64,000 bases of DNA, taken from assembly GCA_050944035.1 (NCBI GenBank), contig JBMNQH010000005.1:1-64000 (forward strand). Reading direction: 5' to 3'. Under the pieces are notes generated by a model, which saw only the letters and a list, made by a program, of their open reading frames with translations, had not been told where the DNA came from and did not search any database. This DNA is from JBMNQH01 sp050944035. GTDB lineage: Bacteria; Bacillota; Clostridia; Oscillospirales; Oscillospiraceae. Both the position numbers and the translations under genes were made by a program. Every line of letters begins with the position of its first letter. Within the stretch, counting starts at the first letter, position 1. This document shows, one piece after another, positions 1 through 7,890 of this stretch.

Positions 1-886
1 TCAGGGTATCGACCACCAGATAATCTCCGGCGCTCCGGCCCAGCAGCATAAAGGTGATAAACGCCGCCATGATCATGCCCATGCCCACATAGAGAAACAG
101 AGAACGCTGCACTCTGTTCTTGGGTGAGAGGTTTCGCATAAAAGCAAGAGCGGCGATGTAAGGCACAGCCCAATACCAACTTACAAGGCCGGTCAAATGT
201 TCAAATGCCGGGTTGATGACCTGATACATCAGTCCGGAGTCGATGGTGATTATTGTGACGAATAGGAACAGAACCAGCATCGGAGTCTTGATGGAACCGA
301 TAGCTACGCGCTCTGGCTCCTGCACCGTTTCATTGGACTGCTCTGATTCATCCGGCAACGGCAGGGTCAACACGCCGCCGATGATAAGGCAGAGCATAGA
401 CAGGATAATCCCGATACCGTGGGAGGTGTATTCAGTCGCCACATTGATGGCAATCATGAGCAGATTGGAGCAGATCAGCACATCGGCACAGGTCTTGATG
501 CGCTCCCGCTTCGGCGTGTATGCTTTGAGAAAGAATCCCCACGCCGCCACCGCACAACCTGCGGCAAAGCCGGCGACAGCCAATCCGACATTCCACAGCA
601 CGGAGGGCGCGAAGAAGAAAGGTACCGTTGCCAGCAAGCAAACGGCCATATACAGCAGCATGAACCGTTTCGCCCGCCGCTGTGTTTTGATAAAATATCC
701 GCAGGTGAATAAGCCAGCAAAATGAGCAATAACTGCGGTGAATATGTAGGATTCCGCTTGGGCGTTGAAAGCCTCAACGGTGCTGTAAAGAACCCGCCCT
801 TGAAACAGGAAAGACATCAGATAGGCGAACAGGAATGAAAATGCCGCCACGGACAAATTGCGGTTATTTCTAAATAATCTACTCAC
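1..886 (-). CDS. N-terminal part of a polytopic membrane protein (MFS-like, probably LuxR-type sensor), cut by window edge
   Basis: Reading from a GTG at 886 the frame stays open to the window edge for about 295 residues. It begins VSRLFRNNRNLSVAAFSFL and shows alternating hydrophobic helices typical of a major-facilitator-like fold. An AGGAGG site lies 6-7 bases before the GTG, and the first codons overlap the stop of the upstream HTH gene (GTGAGTAG), so the two are translationally coupled. Proteins of this kind in Clostridia and Eggerthella relatives often end in a LuxR-type HTH, but that part lies outside the window. The function is therefore inferred; a plain transporter remains possible. 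Confidence 0.6.
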   Translation of the reverse strand, partial: MSRLFRNNRNLSVAAFSFLFAYLMSFLFQGRVLYSTVEAFNAQAESYIFTAVIAHFAGLFTCGYFIKTQRRAKRFMLLYMAVCLLATVPFFFAPSVLWNVGLAVAGFAAGCAVAAWGFFLKAYTPKRERIKTCADVLICSNLLMIAINVATEYTSHGIGIILSMLCLIIGGVLTLPLPDESEQSNETVQEPERVAIGSIKTPMLVLFLFVTIITIDSGLMYQVINPAFEHLTGLVSWYWAVPYIAALAFMRNLSPKNRVQRSLFLYVGMGMIMAAFITFMLLGRSAGDYLVVDTL

Positions 887-1091
887 TCTGTGCCTCCTGT
901 TCCTCGGAAGCTCCGCCGCTTTTGACCCATGCGTCGATCTCCGCAGTTTTGAAGCGCCACAGTTTGCCCACCTTTGACGCTGGCATATTGCGCTGCTCAA
1001 TCCAGCGCATGACCGTATGCCGTTTTACGCCCAGGTAATCACAGGCCTCCTGCAAAGATATCCATCTATCTTGTATGCTGTTATCCGACAT
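879..1091 (-). CDS. Excisionase-family helix-turn-helix protein
   Basis: This 70-residue protein carries the HTH_17/excisionase signature: WISLQEACDYLGVKRHTV followed by a wing with IEQRNMPASKVGKLWRF, the usual MerR-like DNA-binding fold. Proteins of this size act as excisionases or small regulators in integrative elements. It is preceded by GGAGGG and a good promoter (1140-1168), and overlaps the next membrane gene by 8 bases. No integrase is visible in the window, so whether it is an excisionase or a regulator of the membrane protein cannot be told. Confidence 0.8.
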   Translation of the reverse strand: MSDNSIQDRWISLQEACDYLGVKRHTVMRWIEQRNMPASKVGKLWRFKTAEIDAWVKSGGASEEQEAQSE

Positions 1092-1139
1092 AATAATCCC
1101 TCCGCTTTGGCCGGTTCAGTGAACGATATGTGTGAGATT

Positions 1140-1168
1140 ATTATAGCAGTATTCAGCGATAAAAACAA
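1140..1168 (-). promoter_or_regulatory. Sigma-A-type promoter for the HTH/membrane gene pair
   Basis: On the minus strand TTGTTT (1168-1163) and TATAAT (1145-1140) are separated by exactly 17 bases. The start of the HTH gene lies about 50 bases downstream. Confidence 0.65.
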
Positions 1169-1289
1169 TCCGTTTTTGTTGTTTTGTGTATCATTACGCA
1201 CTTAATGCTGTCCAACAAATGTAATAGAAAACCATGAGATGATAACGTGGAGCAAGAAACTGGCAAGCAATGCCTGTGTTAATACACAC

Positions 1290-1560
1290 AGGCGAAAATG
1301 GAGATTTCCGCTTGCGCGGAAACCTCCATTTTGCTTGTTGAGGGCAAGCCCCCAAGCCCCCATGAACACACATAAATGTGCGGCTGCGCGTTTCTGCGAA
1401 ACGCTTTACCGTGGCCTGCGGCCACGGGGATAGCACGGCGGCCAGCCGCGTCAAGGGTCGAGATGAACGGGCGCAAACGCCCGCCCTTTGACGTTGCCAG
1501 CCCCGCCGTGCCGTGCGGCAGACAAGGGAGGAAAGCCACTTCGCGTTTTCCTCCCGCAAA
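1290..1560. other. Gene-free tract with a series of strong inverted repeats
   Basis: No credible gene lies between the HTH promoter and the relaxase stop. The stretch holds at least five hairpins. One has 17-bp arms with one mismatch (1295-1311/1316-1332). Short GC-rich stems follow at 1388-1404 and 1410-1428. A nested structure has outer arms 1433-1441/1503-1511, inner arms 1450-1457/1484-1492 and a GGGCG/CGCCC tip. A fifth stem lies at 1526-1556. The last could end the relaxase transcript; the nested one is unexplained and could be a structured RNA or a DNA-processing site. Confidence 0.5.
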
Positions 1561-1574
1561 ACCAGAAAACGGCG

Positions 1575-2990
1575 TCAACGGTTTGGCTCCTTCTTTCGTT
1601 CAGCATCTTTCTCGGCTTCCTGTTCTTTGCCCAGCAGCCGCTCTACGTTGGCTTTGTGGGTCAACAGCTCGCGCATCTCATCGCGGGCCGCGCGATATTC
1701 GGCATAGGCTTTCTTCTTGTTCTCCAGCAGCGCGGCATATTCGGTCTGCAAGCTCTTGACTGTGGGTAGCTTCTTTACGCCCAGCTCGTCAAAGGCTTTC
1801 TTCGCTGCCTGATGGAGAAGGATGTCACCCTCATGCTCGGCAAGAAACTTTTTAGAATATCCGGCCTTGCGGTAGTCAACATAAACATCGCGGGTCTTGG
1901 AATAGTTTGCGATGTGCGTTTTCAAAACGGCGATTTCCGCGAGGCGCGTTTCCGCTGCTTTGATCTGCGCGGAGAGAGCATTGTAACGAGCGGTGGCCGC
2001 CGCCGTTCTCTCCGAGAGCGCGCCATAATCCAGCAGCTTATGTTCGGAAAGATAGCTCATGGTCTGCGAGATTTGTTTGTGGTTGAAGCTCTTGGCCCAC
2101 TTGATATAGCTCGCGCCTTTACCAGCCTGGAGCTTTTCTTGAATGTCAATGAGCAGGTTCGGCTTCTCCGGCGCGGCCTGCATGATATTCTTCTTTTGCG
2201 GCAGATGCGCCCGTTTCCCGGCGAGGACTTCCAGCAGAATACCCTCCGCATAATCGTCACCGAGAGAATCCAGCCGCGCCGGTTTATCCCAGCCCTGCGC
2301 TATGAGGGATATGGATTTTCCACGCCGCTTGACCTCACAGCCAGCCTCTTGCAGCAGCTTTAAGAGCCCGTCCATGTCGGACGGTCTCGCTTTAAGCGCC
2401 GTGTCGATGGCGGCGCGCAGCAGCTCCCGATGGGAGGGTTTGGCCCTGTCGCCCTGCCACTTATTGTAGCTCTTGCCGTGCCGGTTGGGGTTCTCCACAA
2501 TGGAAAGGCCGTTCTCAATGCACAGCGTATCGGAGAGCCGCCGCACAGCACGAGTGCTGCCCCAAAAGTTGCGAAACTTCCGGGAGCAGTCGAGAGCGGT
2601 GGAGTTCCAGATGATGTGATTATGCACATGGGATTTATCAATATGGGTACAGACGATAAAGGCATTGTTGCCCTTGGTGAACCGTTTGGCAAACTCCACA
2701 CCGATGCGGTTGGCATCCTCCGGCGTAACCTCTCCAGGGAGGAAGGATTGCCGGACGTGATAGGCTATCACATCATCGGTTCCGCGCATACGCCCGGTCT
2801 TGGCGGCGTACTGGCGCTTGGAAAACAGAAACTCCGCGTCGGCAACGCGGCTGTCGCATTGGTAGCCGGTGATGAGCCTGCCGTTGTCCGTCTTGTTCGG
2901 ATTTTCCACATAGTCGAGGATGTCGCTGATGGCTGTCCCCACCGTCCGGCCTTTGCCGGTGTGCAGGGGCATGATGCACGTCGTGGCCAC
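1575..2990 (-). CDS. MOBP-type relaxase of a Tn1549-like element
   Basis: The relaxase nicks oriT and leads the transferred strand during conjugation. The N-terminal domain has the metal-binding three-histidine motif HIDKSHVHNH (residues 116-125) and a likely catalytic tyrosine in DYVENPNKT near residue 27. The C-terminal half is helical and charged. The start is taken as the GTG at 2990 (VATTCIMPLHTGKG), with AGGGAGG ten bases upstream. An ATG at 3011 also opens the frame but would place that ribosome site inside the gene. At 471 residues it is of normal size for the family. The coupling and mating genes expected nearby are not seen in this window. Confidence 0.9.
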   Translation of the reverse strand: MATTCIMPLHTGKGRTVGTAISDILDYVENPNKTDNGRLITGYQCDSRVADAEFLFSKRQYAAKTGRMRGTDDVIAYHVRQSFLPGEVTPEDANRIGVEFAKRFTKGNNAFIVCTHIDKSHVHNHIIWNSTALDCSRKFRNFWGSTRAVRRLSDTLCIENGLSIVENPNRHGKSYNKWQGDRAKPSHRELLRAAIDTALKARPSDMDGLLKLLQEAGCEVKRRGKSISLIAQGWDKPARLDSLGDDYAEGILLEVLAGKRAHLPQKKNIMQAAPEKPNLLIDIQEKLQAGKGASYIKWAKSFNHKQISQTMSYLSEHKLLDYGALSERTAAATARYNALSAQIKAAETRLAEIAVLKTHIANYSKTRDVYVDYRKAGYSKKFLAEHEGDILLHQAAKKAFDELGVKKLPTVKSLQTEYAALLENKKKAYAEYRAARDEMRELLTHKANVERLLGKEQEAEKDAERKKEPNR

Positions 2991-3065
2991 TCGCCGCCCG
3001 CCTCCCTTCATAGTTATTGAATATAGTAAAACGTCGGAGCCATGTAAAGCTCCGACGTTCCATTT

Positions 3066-3395
3066 TCAGCACATTCCCATACTTCTCATGAACTGATATG
3101 CGTTCTTTCTGCCATAGAGAAAGATTGCTTGGTCTGTTATATTCCTCATGCGATTATCTAAGTCGAAGATACGGATAAGACTTTCAACCTCCTGGGCGGT
3201 AAGCGCCTTCGGCTCGCCGTTGTCGAACACAGCGTTCAAGGCGGGAGAACCATTCAGCAACTTGTGCCTTTCATCGCGCATCGCCTTGAAGTCCTCGTTA
3301 CTGTCGTAAAGCTCGAACTCAAGCTGACTTATTTCCTCGGCCAGAACGTCCTCATCCGCTTCCAACCATTCGGGATATACCATTCGCTCTGCCAT
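3066..3395 (-). CDS. Small acidic cargo protein of the element, unknown function
   Basis: A 109-residue protein (MAERMVYPEWLEADEDVLAE) preceded by a strong AAGGAGGTG site. It is acidic and predicted largely helical, with no signal peptide or membrane segment. It sits directly upstream of the relaxase on the same strand. I do not recognise a family; similar small acidic proteins are common next to relaxases of Tn1549-like elements. Confidence 0.7.
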   Translation of the reverse strand: MAERMVYPEWLEADEDVLAEEISQLEFELYDSNEDFKAMRDERHKLLNGSPALNAVFDNGEPKALTAQEVESLIRIFDLDNRMRNITDQAIFLYGRKNAYQFMRSMGMC

Positions 3396-3459
3396 GTTTT
3401 TTACACCTCCTTCAAATGTATTGTAGTGACTTGAGAGCTTTCACACAAGGATGTAAAAG

Positions 3460-3909
3460 CTACAAATCTTTTGGTCTTGCTTCAGGGAAAAGAATAATTT
3501 GTTTCTTTTTCCGTCTCGCGTATTCCAAAGTCTTTGCCGCACCGCCCCAACTGTGAGTGACATACGCCACAATCACATCAGCCTGCTCTACCATCCATTG
3601 ATTTCTCTTTGAAATGGCGAAACGAAGCGGTACGGATTCCAACGGAGGGTAAACGGTATAGTCATAGCCCGTAGCGTCAATATTGGAATTGAGATACGGC
3701 AATACAAGCACCGCTTTCACATTATTCTGTCCTGCTTTTACCTCGTGTATGACAGACGCCGCCAGCCGGTCAAACGCACCATATCCTCCAAAATAAAATA
3801 TATCCGCACCGCTTGAAAGCAACTCGCGCGTCACAATATTGAGCCAGTCCTTTACTGCATCCGGCTGAGATATTTCGCTGTGTCCACAGAGCGTCACCAG
3901 CGTATCCAT
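3460..3909 (-). CDS. SLOG-like (DUF1273/YspA-type) putative nucleotide-binding protein
   Basis: The protein begins MDTLVTLCGHSEI and contains FYFGGYGAFDRLAA and VEQADVIVAYV. This Rossmann-type layout, with a glycine-rich loop and an Asp-Val-Val-Ala strand, is seen in SLOG/DprA-like nucleotide-binding proteins. A longer reading from 3966 is rejected because a TATAAT box lies inside it at 3960-3955, so translation should begin at 3909. The gene is divergent from a ribbon-helix-helix gene and a palindrome lies between them. SLOG proteins are often sensors in mobile-element or defence contexts; its substrate is unknown. Confidence 0.65.
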   Translation of the reverse strand: MDTLVTLCGHSEISQPDAVKDWLNIVTRELLSSGADIFYFGGYGAFDRLAASVIHEVKAGQNNVKAVLVLPYLNSNIDATGYDYTVYPPLESVPLRFAISKRNQWMVEQADVIVAYVTHSWGGAAKTLEYARRKKKQIILFPEARPKDL

Positions 3910-3928
3910 CACCACCACCAAGTTATTG

Positions 3929-3947
3929 TGAACCCAACATGGGTTCA
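3929..3947. promoter_or_regulatory. 8-bp-arm palindrome, likely operator of the divergent SLOG/RHH pair
   Basis: TGAACCCA and TGGGTTCA form perfect 8-bp arms around a 3-base spacer. It sits just downstream of a TATAAT box (3960-3955, minus strand). Two further related half-sites, GAACCT (3970-3975) and AGGTTC (3992-3997), occur before the ribbon-helix-helix gene. Repeated half-sites between divergent genes fit control by that small repressor. Confidence 0.55.
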
Positions 3948-4012
3948 TGTCTGCATTATAACGCATGCAGAACCTAAAATAAACTCATAATAGGTTCAAG
4001 GTGGAGGCAATT

Positions 4013-4195
4013 ATGAAAAAGAATGAGAGGCACTTGTCTCTGCGGATAGATAAGGATTTGCTCAAGAAGTTTGACTATGTGGCAAAATATGATGACCGCT
4101 CAATGAACTGGCTCCTGCTGTCGCTCGTCCGCAAATGCGTCGGTGAGTTTGAAGAATCGCACGGAACAATTCCGCTTTCTGAACAAAAAGAATAA
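4013..4195 (+). CDS. Arc/CopG-like ribbon-helix-helix DNA-binding protein
   Basis: This 60-residue protein (MKKNERHLSLRIDKDLLKKF) has the short beta strand LSLRIDKD, then two helices with DRSMNWLLLSLVRKCV, matching ribbon-helix-helix repressors. The ATG at 4013 is preceded by GGTGGAGG; a GTG at 4001 is in frame but overlaps that site. It probably binds the GAACC-type repeats just upstream and controls itself and the divergent SLOG gene. Confidence 0.75.
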   Translation: MKKNERHLSLRIDKDLLKKFDYVAKYDDRSMNWLLLSLVRKCVGEFEESHGTIPLSEQKE

Positions 4196-4214
4196 CTGTT
4201 GAAGTCAGGAACCA

Positions 4215-4254
4215 TAAAGCGCGAAGCGATTATTACGCTCCGCGCTTTATTTTT
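4215..4254 (+). terminator. Rho-independent terminator after the RHH gene
   Basis: Arms TAAAGCGCGAAGCG and CGCTCCGCGCTTTA (one mismatch) are followed by TTTTT. It may work in both directions. Confidence 0.75.
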
Positions 4255-4543
4255 ACCCGTAAACCCTATCCTGGATAGCGTAGCGCAGCCGCTGCACCAG
4301 GCCTATCAGCCACGCCGCCGCCATCGGCAATCCCACGGGACTGACGAGAAAAGCGATCACCAAAACGATGATGCCGTTCTTCACCGAATCCAGTATAAGA
4401 ATAGCAAGGCCGAGGATGCCGAAAATGGTGGAGGCCAGAGAAAATATCCACGCGGAACAGTAGAGCAGGCCGGAGCAAATCCAGACGAGCACCGTCAGTA
4501 TCGCCACAATGGGCGCGGCAAAGATTTTTAGTAAGAACCTCAT
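4253..4543 (-). CDS. CD1845-type small membrane protein of Tn1549-like elements
   Basis: This 96-residue protein (MRFLLKIFAAPIVAILTVLV) has three or four hydrophobic helices and the short charged end RLRYAIQDRVYG. It resembles the CD1845 family encoded beside mobilization genes of Clostridia conjugative elements. Its function is not known. The start overlaps the previous gene by four bases (ATGA), showing coupled translation. Confidence 0.7.
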   Translation of the reverse strand: MRFLLKIFAAPIVAILTVLVWICSGLLYCSAWIFSLASTIFGILGLAILILDSVKNGIIVLVIAFLVSPVGLPMAAAWLIGLVQRLRYAIQDRVYG

Positions 4544-4851
4544 ATTTCTTCACCCGCTTTCCGGCATTTCTCCGCGAGGGCGGCCCGCTTTTTCTGTATG
4601 CCCTGTTCCTCCTGCGGGGTCAGGTCTCGCCGCCCGTATGCGGCTTTATATTCAAGATACCCCTCGTAAGCGTCCAGCAAGGCTTCGGCCAGAACCTCCG
4701 GCGTTTTGCAGAAACGGGCGTCGCTCCATTCTTCGCCCTTGCTTTCCCACTCCATGAGTGTGTAACCCCGGCTGGTCAGGACTACCTCATATACCGTATC
4801 TTCACGGAGATAATCCTTGAAGATTTCCAAGACTTTTTCGTGTGTCAACAT
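4540..4851 (-). CDS. Hypothetical protein of the mobile element
   Basis: A 103-residue, charged, helical protein beginning MLTHEKVLEIFKDYLREDTV. The ATG at 4851 has AAGGATG about eight bases upstream. An open frame continues upstream to 5049 but crosses the terminator of mobC and lacks a ribosome site, so it was not used. No known domain was recognised. It overlaps the CD1845-like gene by four bases. Confidence 0.65.
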   Translation of the reverse strand: MLTHEKVLEIFKDYLREDTVYEVVLTSRGYTLMEWESKGEEWSDARFCKTPEVLAEALLDAYEGYLEYKAAYGRRDLTPQEEQGIQKKRAALAEKCRKAGEEI

Positions 4852-4955
4852 GATTACGTCACATCCTTTCACGCCCTGTTCTACTGCAAGAATACCGGGA
4901 AACACCCCTTTTCGCAAGGATGCGGGATATGCGCCAAGTAATCGGCTAACTTTTG

Positions 4956-4995
4956 TATAAAAAGGGGCGGCGCGCCCGATAAAGCGATGCCGCCC
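4956..4995 (-). terminator. Terminator after mobC
   Basis: On the minus strand GGGCGGC (4995-4989) pairs with GCCGCCC (4971-4965), followed by CTTTTTAT. Confidence 0.6.
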
Positions 4996-5000
4996 GTATG

Positions 5001-5339
5001 CTATTGAATGGCGGCCAGCGAGGATAGGATTTTGCTGGCCGCATCCCACAGCCGGTCATAGCTCTGCCGCACATCCTCCAAATCCACATCGTAGACGCGG
5101 CCCGTCTCATGCACTCGGCGCGTGAGCTGGTTGAGATTGTTGCTGGAACGCCGCAGGAGAGAGATCAGCTCCTTTAATTCCGGCAAATCCAGTTTTACCA
5201 CATATCCGTCCACCGCCATCTTGCGGAGATAGGCGCTCATATTGTCTGTGCCGAGCTGTTCCATCTTCTGCTGTATCATGTCCTTCTCTTGTTCCGAAAC
5301 CCAAAACAGGAGCGGCACGTTGCGCTTGCGTTTGGCCAT
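5001..5339 (-). CDS. mobC: MobC-like relaxosome accessory protein
   Basis: MobC proteins bind oriT and help the relaxase open the DNA. This 112-residue protein starts MAKRKRNVPLLFWVSEQEKD and has the basic strand, the DNMSAYLRKMAVDGY helix pair and a helical tail with SLLRRSSNNLNQLTRRVHET, as in bacterial mobilization protein MobC. The ATG at 5339 has GGAG eight bases upstream; a GTG at 5345 overlapping the previous stop is an alternative. In this element it lies upstream of the relaxase but separated from it by several small genes. Confidence 0.85.
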   Translation of the reverse strand: MAKRKRNVPLLFWVSEQEKDMIQQKMEQLGTDNMSAYLRKMAVDGYVVKLDLPELKELISLLRRSSNNLNQLTRRVHETGRVYDVDLEDVRQSYDRLWDAASKILSSLAAIQ

Positions 5340-5341
5340 TC

Positions 5342-6430
5342 TCACCGCTCCAAATCCTTTTTCTTCGGAACAGGCGCGGCCTTGGCCGGTTGCGTCTGCT
5401 TCAGCTTGTCCCGGACGGAGGGCTTGCGTTTATGGAGCGGCTGGTTACGGTTTTCATCTTTGGAGATAAAAGCGAACTCGCCCTTGCGGTCTTTCAACGT
5501 AGAAATGGTGAGCGTGGCAAAGGGAAGCATAGCGAATAGCTTATCCTGGTCTTTGGAACTGGCGCGCATGAGAAAATCCGGCGAGATCTGCGCCATGAAG
5601 TGCGTACCGTTGGGGCTGTTCGGTTCGCGTTCATTTTGCAGCTTGCCGAGAATCCGCGCGGCCTCCTGTTCAATATCCTGCTTGGAGATAGGCAGCGACA
5701 GCAAATACTCATGCCGCGCCTGCGTCACGAACAGGTCAAGCAGACCGGGATGGCTTTTGTCTACAATGTACTCACGGTTGCGGTTATCTCCGAAGCTGTT
5801 GTTGTCCTCGAAAATCGGAATCGTCCGCGCCCACTCCTTGTTTTTATAGTCGATGCGCCCGTCCCAATCCTTTTCGCGCACGGTGTTGGCAAGGACATAG
5901 AGGGTGCGGTCAAATCCAAAATCGGCAATGACCTGTTTTGCGGCCTCCTTGCTCAGACGGTTATCATTGTAGTTGTCCCGGATGGCCGTGTCGATGGCGT
6001 CCCGGCAGGCGATATTGGCCTTGTGGGACGCGCGGTAAGCCTCCAGTTCGTCGTGCTCATGGGCGTAGGTCGCCGGGTATTTGTAAAGCGGCGTATTCAG
6101 CAGCGCCTCCCGCTGTTCGCGCTCGGTCTGGATGACGCTGTTGGCCCTGTCCATGATACAGTTTAGAACGATGTCCATATAGCCGGTCTCCCTGTTTTCA
6201 AACTCACTGAAAACATCTCCCAAGGGGCTTGGAGATTTCAGGAGCGCGGATGCTTGGGCGTCCGTCAGGTCGTTGTTTTCCAGCGACATCAAAATGTCCT
6301 CGCGGACGGTGTATTCGTAGGTGTGCTTCAGGATTTCTTCGGGAGGCTGCGTCAGCAGCCAGCCCCGGTATTTCTCCTGTTCGGCAGACATTTTCTCATA
6401 CAGCGCCGTGTTCAATTCTTCATTGTTCAT
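5342..6430 (-). CDS. DUF3848/DUF3849-type protein of Tn1549-like elements
   Basis: The 362-residue protein begins MNNEELNTALYEKMSAEQ, a DUF3848-like N-terminus. It continues with the DUF3849-like core around LYKYPATYAHEHDELEAY. The tail is basic and proline/lysine-rich. These domains are found together in conjugative elements of Clostridia and have no established function. GGAGG precedes the ATG at 6430, which follows the previous stop by one base. It lies in the usual place between the polyvalent protein and mobC. Confidence 0.75.
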   Translation of the reverse strand: MNNEELNTALYEKMSAEQEKYRGWLLTQPPEEILKHTYEYTVREDILMSLENNDLTDAQASALLKSPSPLGDVFSEFENRETGYMDIVLNCIMDRANSVIQTEREQREALLNTPLYKYPATYAHEHDELEAYRASHKANIACRDAIDTAIRDNYNDNRLSKEAAKQVIADFGFDRTLYVLANTVREKDWDGRIDYKNKEWARTIPIFEDNNSFGDNRNREYIVDKSHPGLLDLFVTQARHEYLLSLPISKQDIEQEAARILGKLQNEREPNSPNGTHFMAQISPDFLMRASSKDQDKLFAMLPFATLTISTLKDRKGEFAFISKDENRNQPLHKRKPSVRDKLKQTQPAKAAPVPKKKDLER

Positions 6431-6431
6431 C

Positions 6432-7127
6432 TTATCGTGCCTCCATTTCTTTTTTGCGGGGTTTGTCAGGCGTTCCGTGGACGGGCTGGGCTTTGAGCTT
6501 ATCCAGCACGGAGGGCCGCGCGCTCTTGGCGATGGCCTGTTCCGGCTGACCGCCACGGTTATCCATGTTCAAAATGGAATCCAGCTCAACGAGCCGCGCG
6601 GTCTTTACGCGCAATTCTTCCTCCTGTGGGAAAGGCTTGCCGACCTCGGCTTCCGCCGCCTCCTTTTGCTGATGTAGATTTTCAAGCTGCACCCGCACAT
6701 CTTTCAGGCGTTCCGGCATCCTGTCCAGCGCATTGTCGATACGGACGAGATTGCCGCGCGGATCAGCGCCCAAGGTTGCCCGGTGGCTCATGCTCCCGCG
6801 CAGAGTCAGCTCATAGGTTTTTTCAAAGGGGTCAAACTTGACGGACATGGCAAACCCGCAATAGCTGCCGATCTGCACCGGGTCGTTGCCCTTTACTTCC
6901 TTGCAGGCGTCCAGCAGCGCGGCCCCGGCGTTCTCTTTATCGGTCAACCTGTCGCCGCGTACCTCCATCCCGGCAAAACCGTCCTTGGGATGCGGGTGCT
7001 CCGCGAGGGTCTTTATATCCGCTTCCAGCCCCCGGATATAGCCCTTGTTCTGTTCTATCTGCTCCGGAAAGTATTTCAGCAGATTGTCCTCCATGCGAAA
7101 CCGCTTGCTTTGGTGGTCAGCCTTCAT
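6432..7127 (-). CDS. C-terminal remnant of a giant polyvalent helicase/methylase-type element protein
   Basis: The 231 residues (YIRGLEADIKTLAEHPHP, then DRLTDKENAGAALLDACK and GNLVRIDNALDRMPERL) match, as I recall the family, the tail of the very large polyvalent proteins (usually well over 2,000 residues, with SNF2/DEAD helicase and methylase parts) of Tn1549-like elements. No helicase or methylase motifs remain. Its ATG (7127) lies inside the last codons of parB, an 11-base overlap, so a deletion has apparently joined parB to the tail. Whether the remnant is functional is unknown. Confidence 0.6.
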   Translation of the reverse strand: MKADHQSKRFRMEDNLLKYFPEQIEQNKGYIRGLEADIKTLAEHPHPKDGFAGMEVRGDRLTDKENAGAALLDACKEVKGNDPVQIGSYCGFAMSVKFDPFEKTYELTLRGSMSHRATLGADPRGNLVRIDNALDRMPERLKDVRVQLENLHQQKEAAEAEVGKPFPQEEELRVKTARLVELDSILNMDNRGGQPEQAIAKSARPSVLDKLKAQPVHGTPDKPRKKEMEAR

Positions 7128-7890
7128 AATTTTCAGGCGGGATAACTTCCAGCATGGTATCGTCGTTCAGCTTGCCTTCATGGGACAGCTTTTTTATTCG
7201 CTGTGCCTGTGAGACGGAGGGCGTGGCCTGTTCGCTGTCGATGGCGGTCAGCAGCATGGTCTGTTCCTCCGGCTTCAGAGCGGCCAGATGATATGCCGGT
7301 GTCAGAGAGATTTTGCCGCTATCGACCATCTCCATAAGCTCAGGCTTTAGCTGTGTCAGGGAGATGTAGTTGCGTACCGTATCGCCGCTTATGCCCATTG
7401 CGTCGCCTACTTCATCGTCGCTGCGCGACTTTGCCGAATTATTCGGCGAAGTTAAATCTGTCCGTGCGCCTTGCCTTTTTAACGCATCCACCTTCATTTT
7501 GTACGCCTGCGCCCTTTCGCTTGGCAGGATGTTCTCACGCTGAATATTGCTGTCCACCATGAGAATGATGGCGGTGTCGTCGTCCATCTCGCGGACGATG
7601 CAGGGCATGGTCGATAGCTCCGCCAGTTCGCTTCCGTGTTTGCGCCGGTGTCCGGCGATGATCTCATAGCCGCCGCCCTCACGGGGACGGACGATGCCGG
7701 GGGCGAGTACGCCATATTGCTTGATGCTATCGGCGGTCTCCCGCATGGCTTCATCGTCCCGCATTTTGAACGGGTGGCCGGGGAATGAGTACAGTTCGGC
7801 AAGCGGGATTTGGATGACCACCTCGCCGGTGGATTTGGTGGGTGTTTCTTTTGCTTTTCTTCGTGGTGCTTTGTCAACCTTATCGCTCAA
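7117..7890 (-). CDS. parB: ParB/RepB/Spo0J-family partition protein
   Basis: This 257-residue protein has the ParB N-terminal nuclease/CTPase-like domain: YSFPGHPFKMRDDEAMRETA, then YEIIAGHRRKHGSELA, the box II motif. A helix-turn-helix follows at DAMGISGDTVRNYISLTQL. ParB proteins of integrative elements bind centromere-like sites and help maintenance. No parA is visible; in related elements it is normally just upstream, where here only non-coding sequence and a terminator remain. The C-terminus is short and ends abruptly (PPENYEG) at the junction with the remnant gene. Confidence 0.85.
   Translation of the reverse strand: MSDKVDKAPRRKAKETPTKSTGEVVIQIPLAELYSFPGHPFKMRDDEAMRETADSIKQYGVLAPGIVRPREGGGYEIIAGHRRKHGSELAELSTMPCIVREMDDDTAIILMVDSNIQRENILPSERAQAYKMKVDALKRQGARTDLTSPNNSAKSRSDDEVGDAMGISGDTVRNYISLTQLKPELMEMVDSGKISLTPAYHLAALKPEEQTMLLTAIDSEQATPSVSQAQRIKKLSHEGKLNDDTMLEVIPPENYEG

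Noticed and set aside
1194..1578. Open frames across the hairpin tract (both strands)
   Set aside because: Low-complexity, no ribosome sites, and the sequence is dominated by inverted repeats.
4852..5049. N-terminal extension of the 4540-4851 gene
   Set aside because: It runs through the mobC terminator and lacks a ribosome site; ATG 4851 has one.
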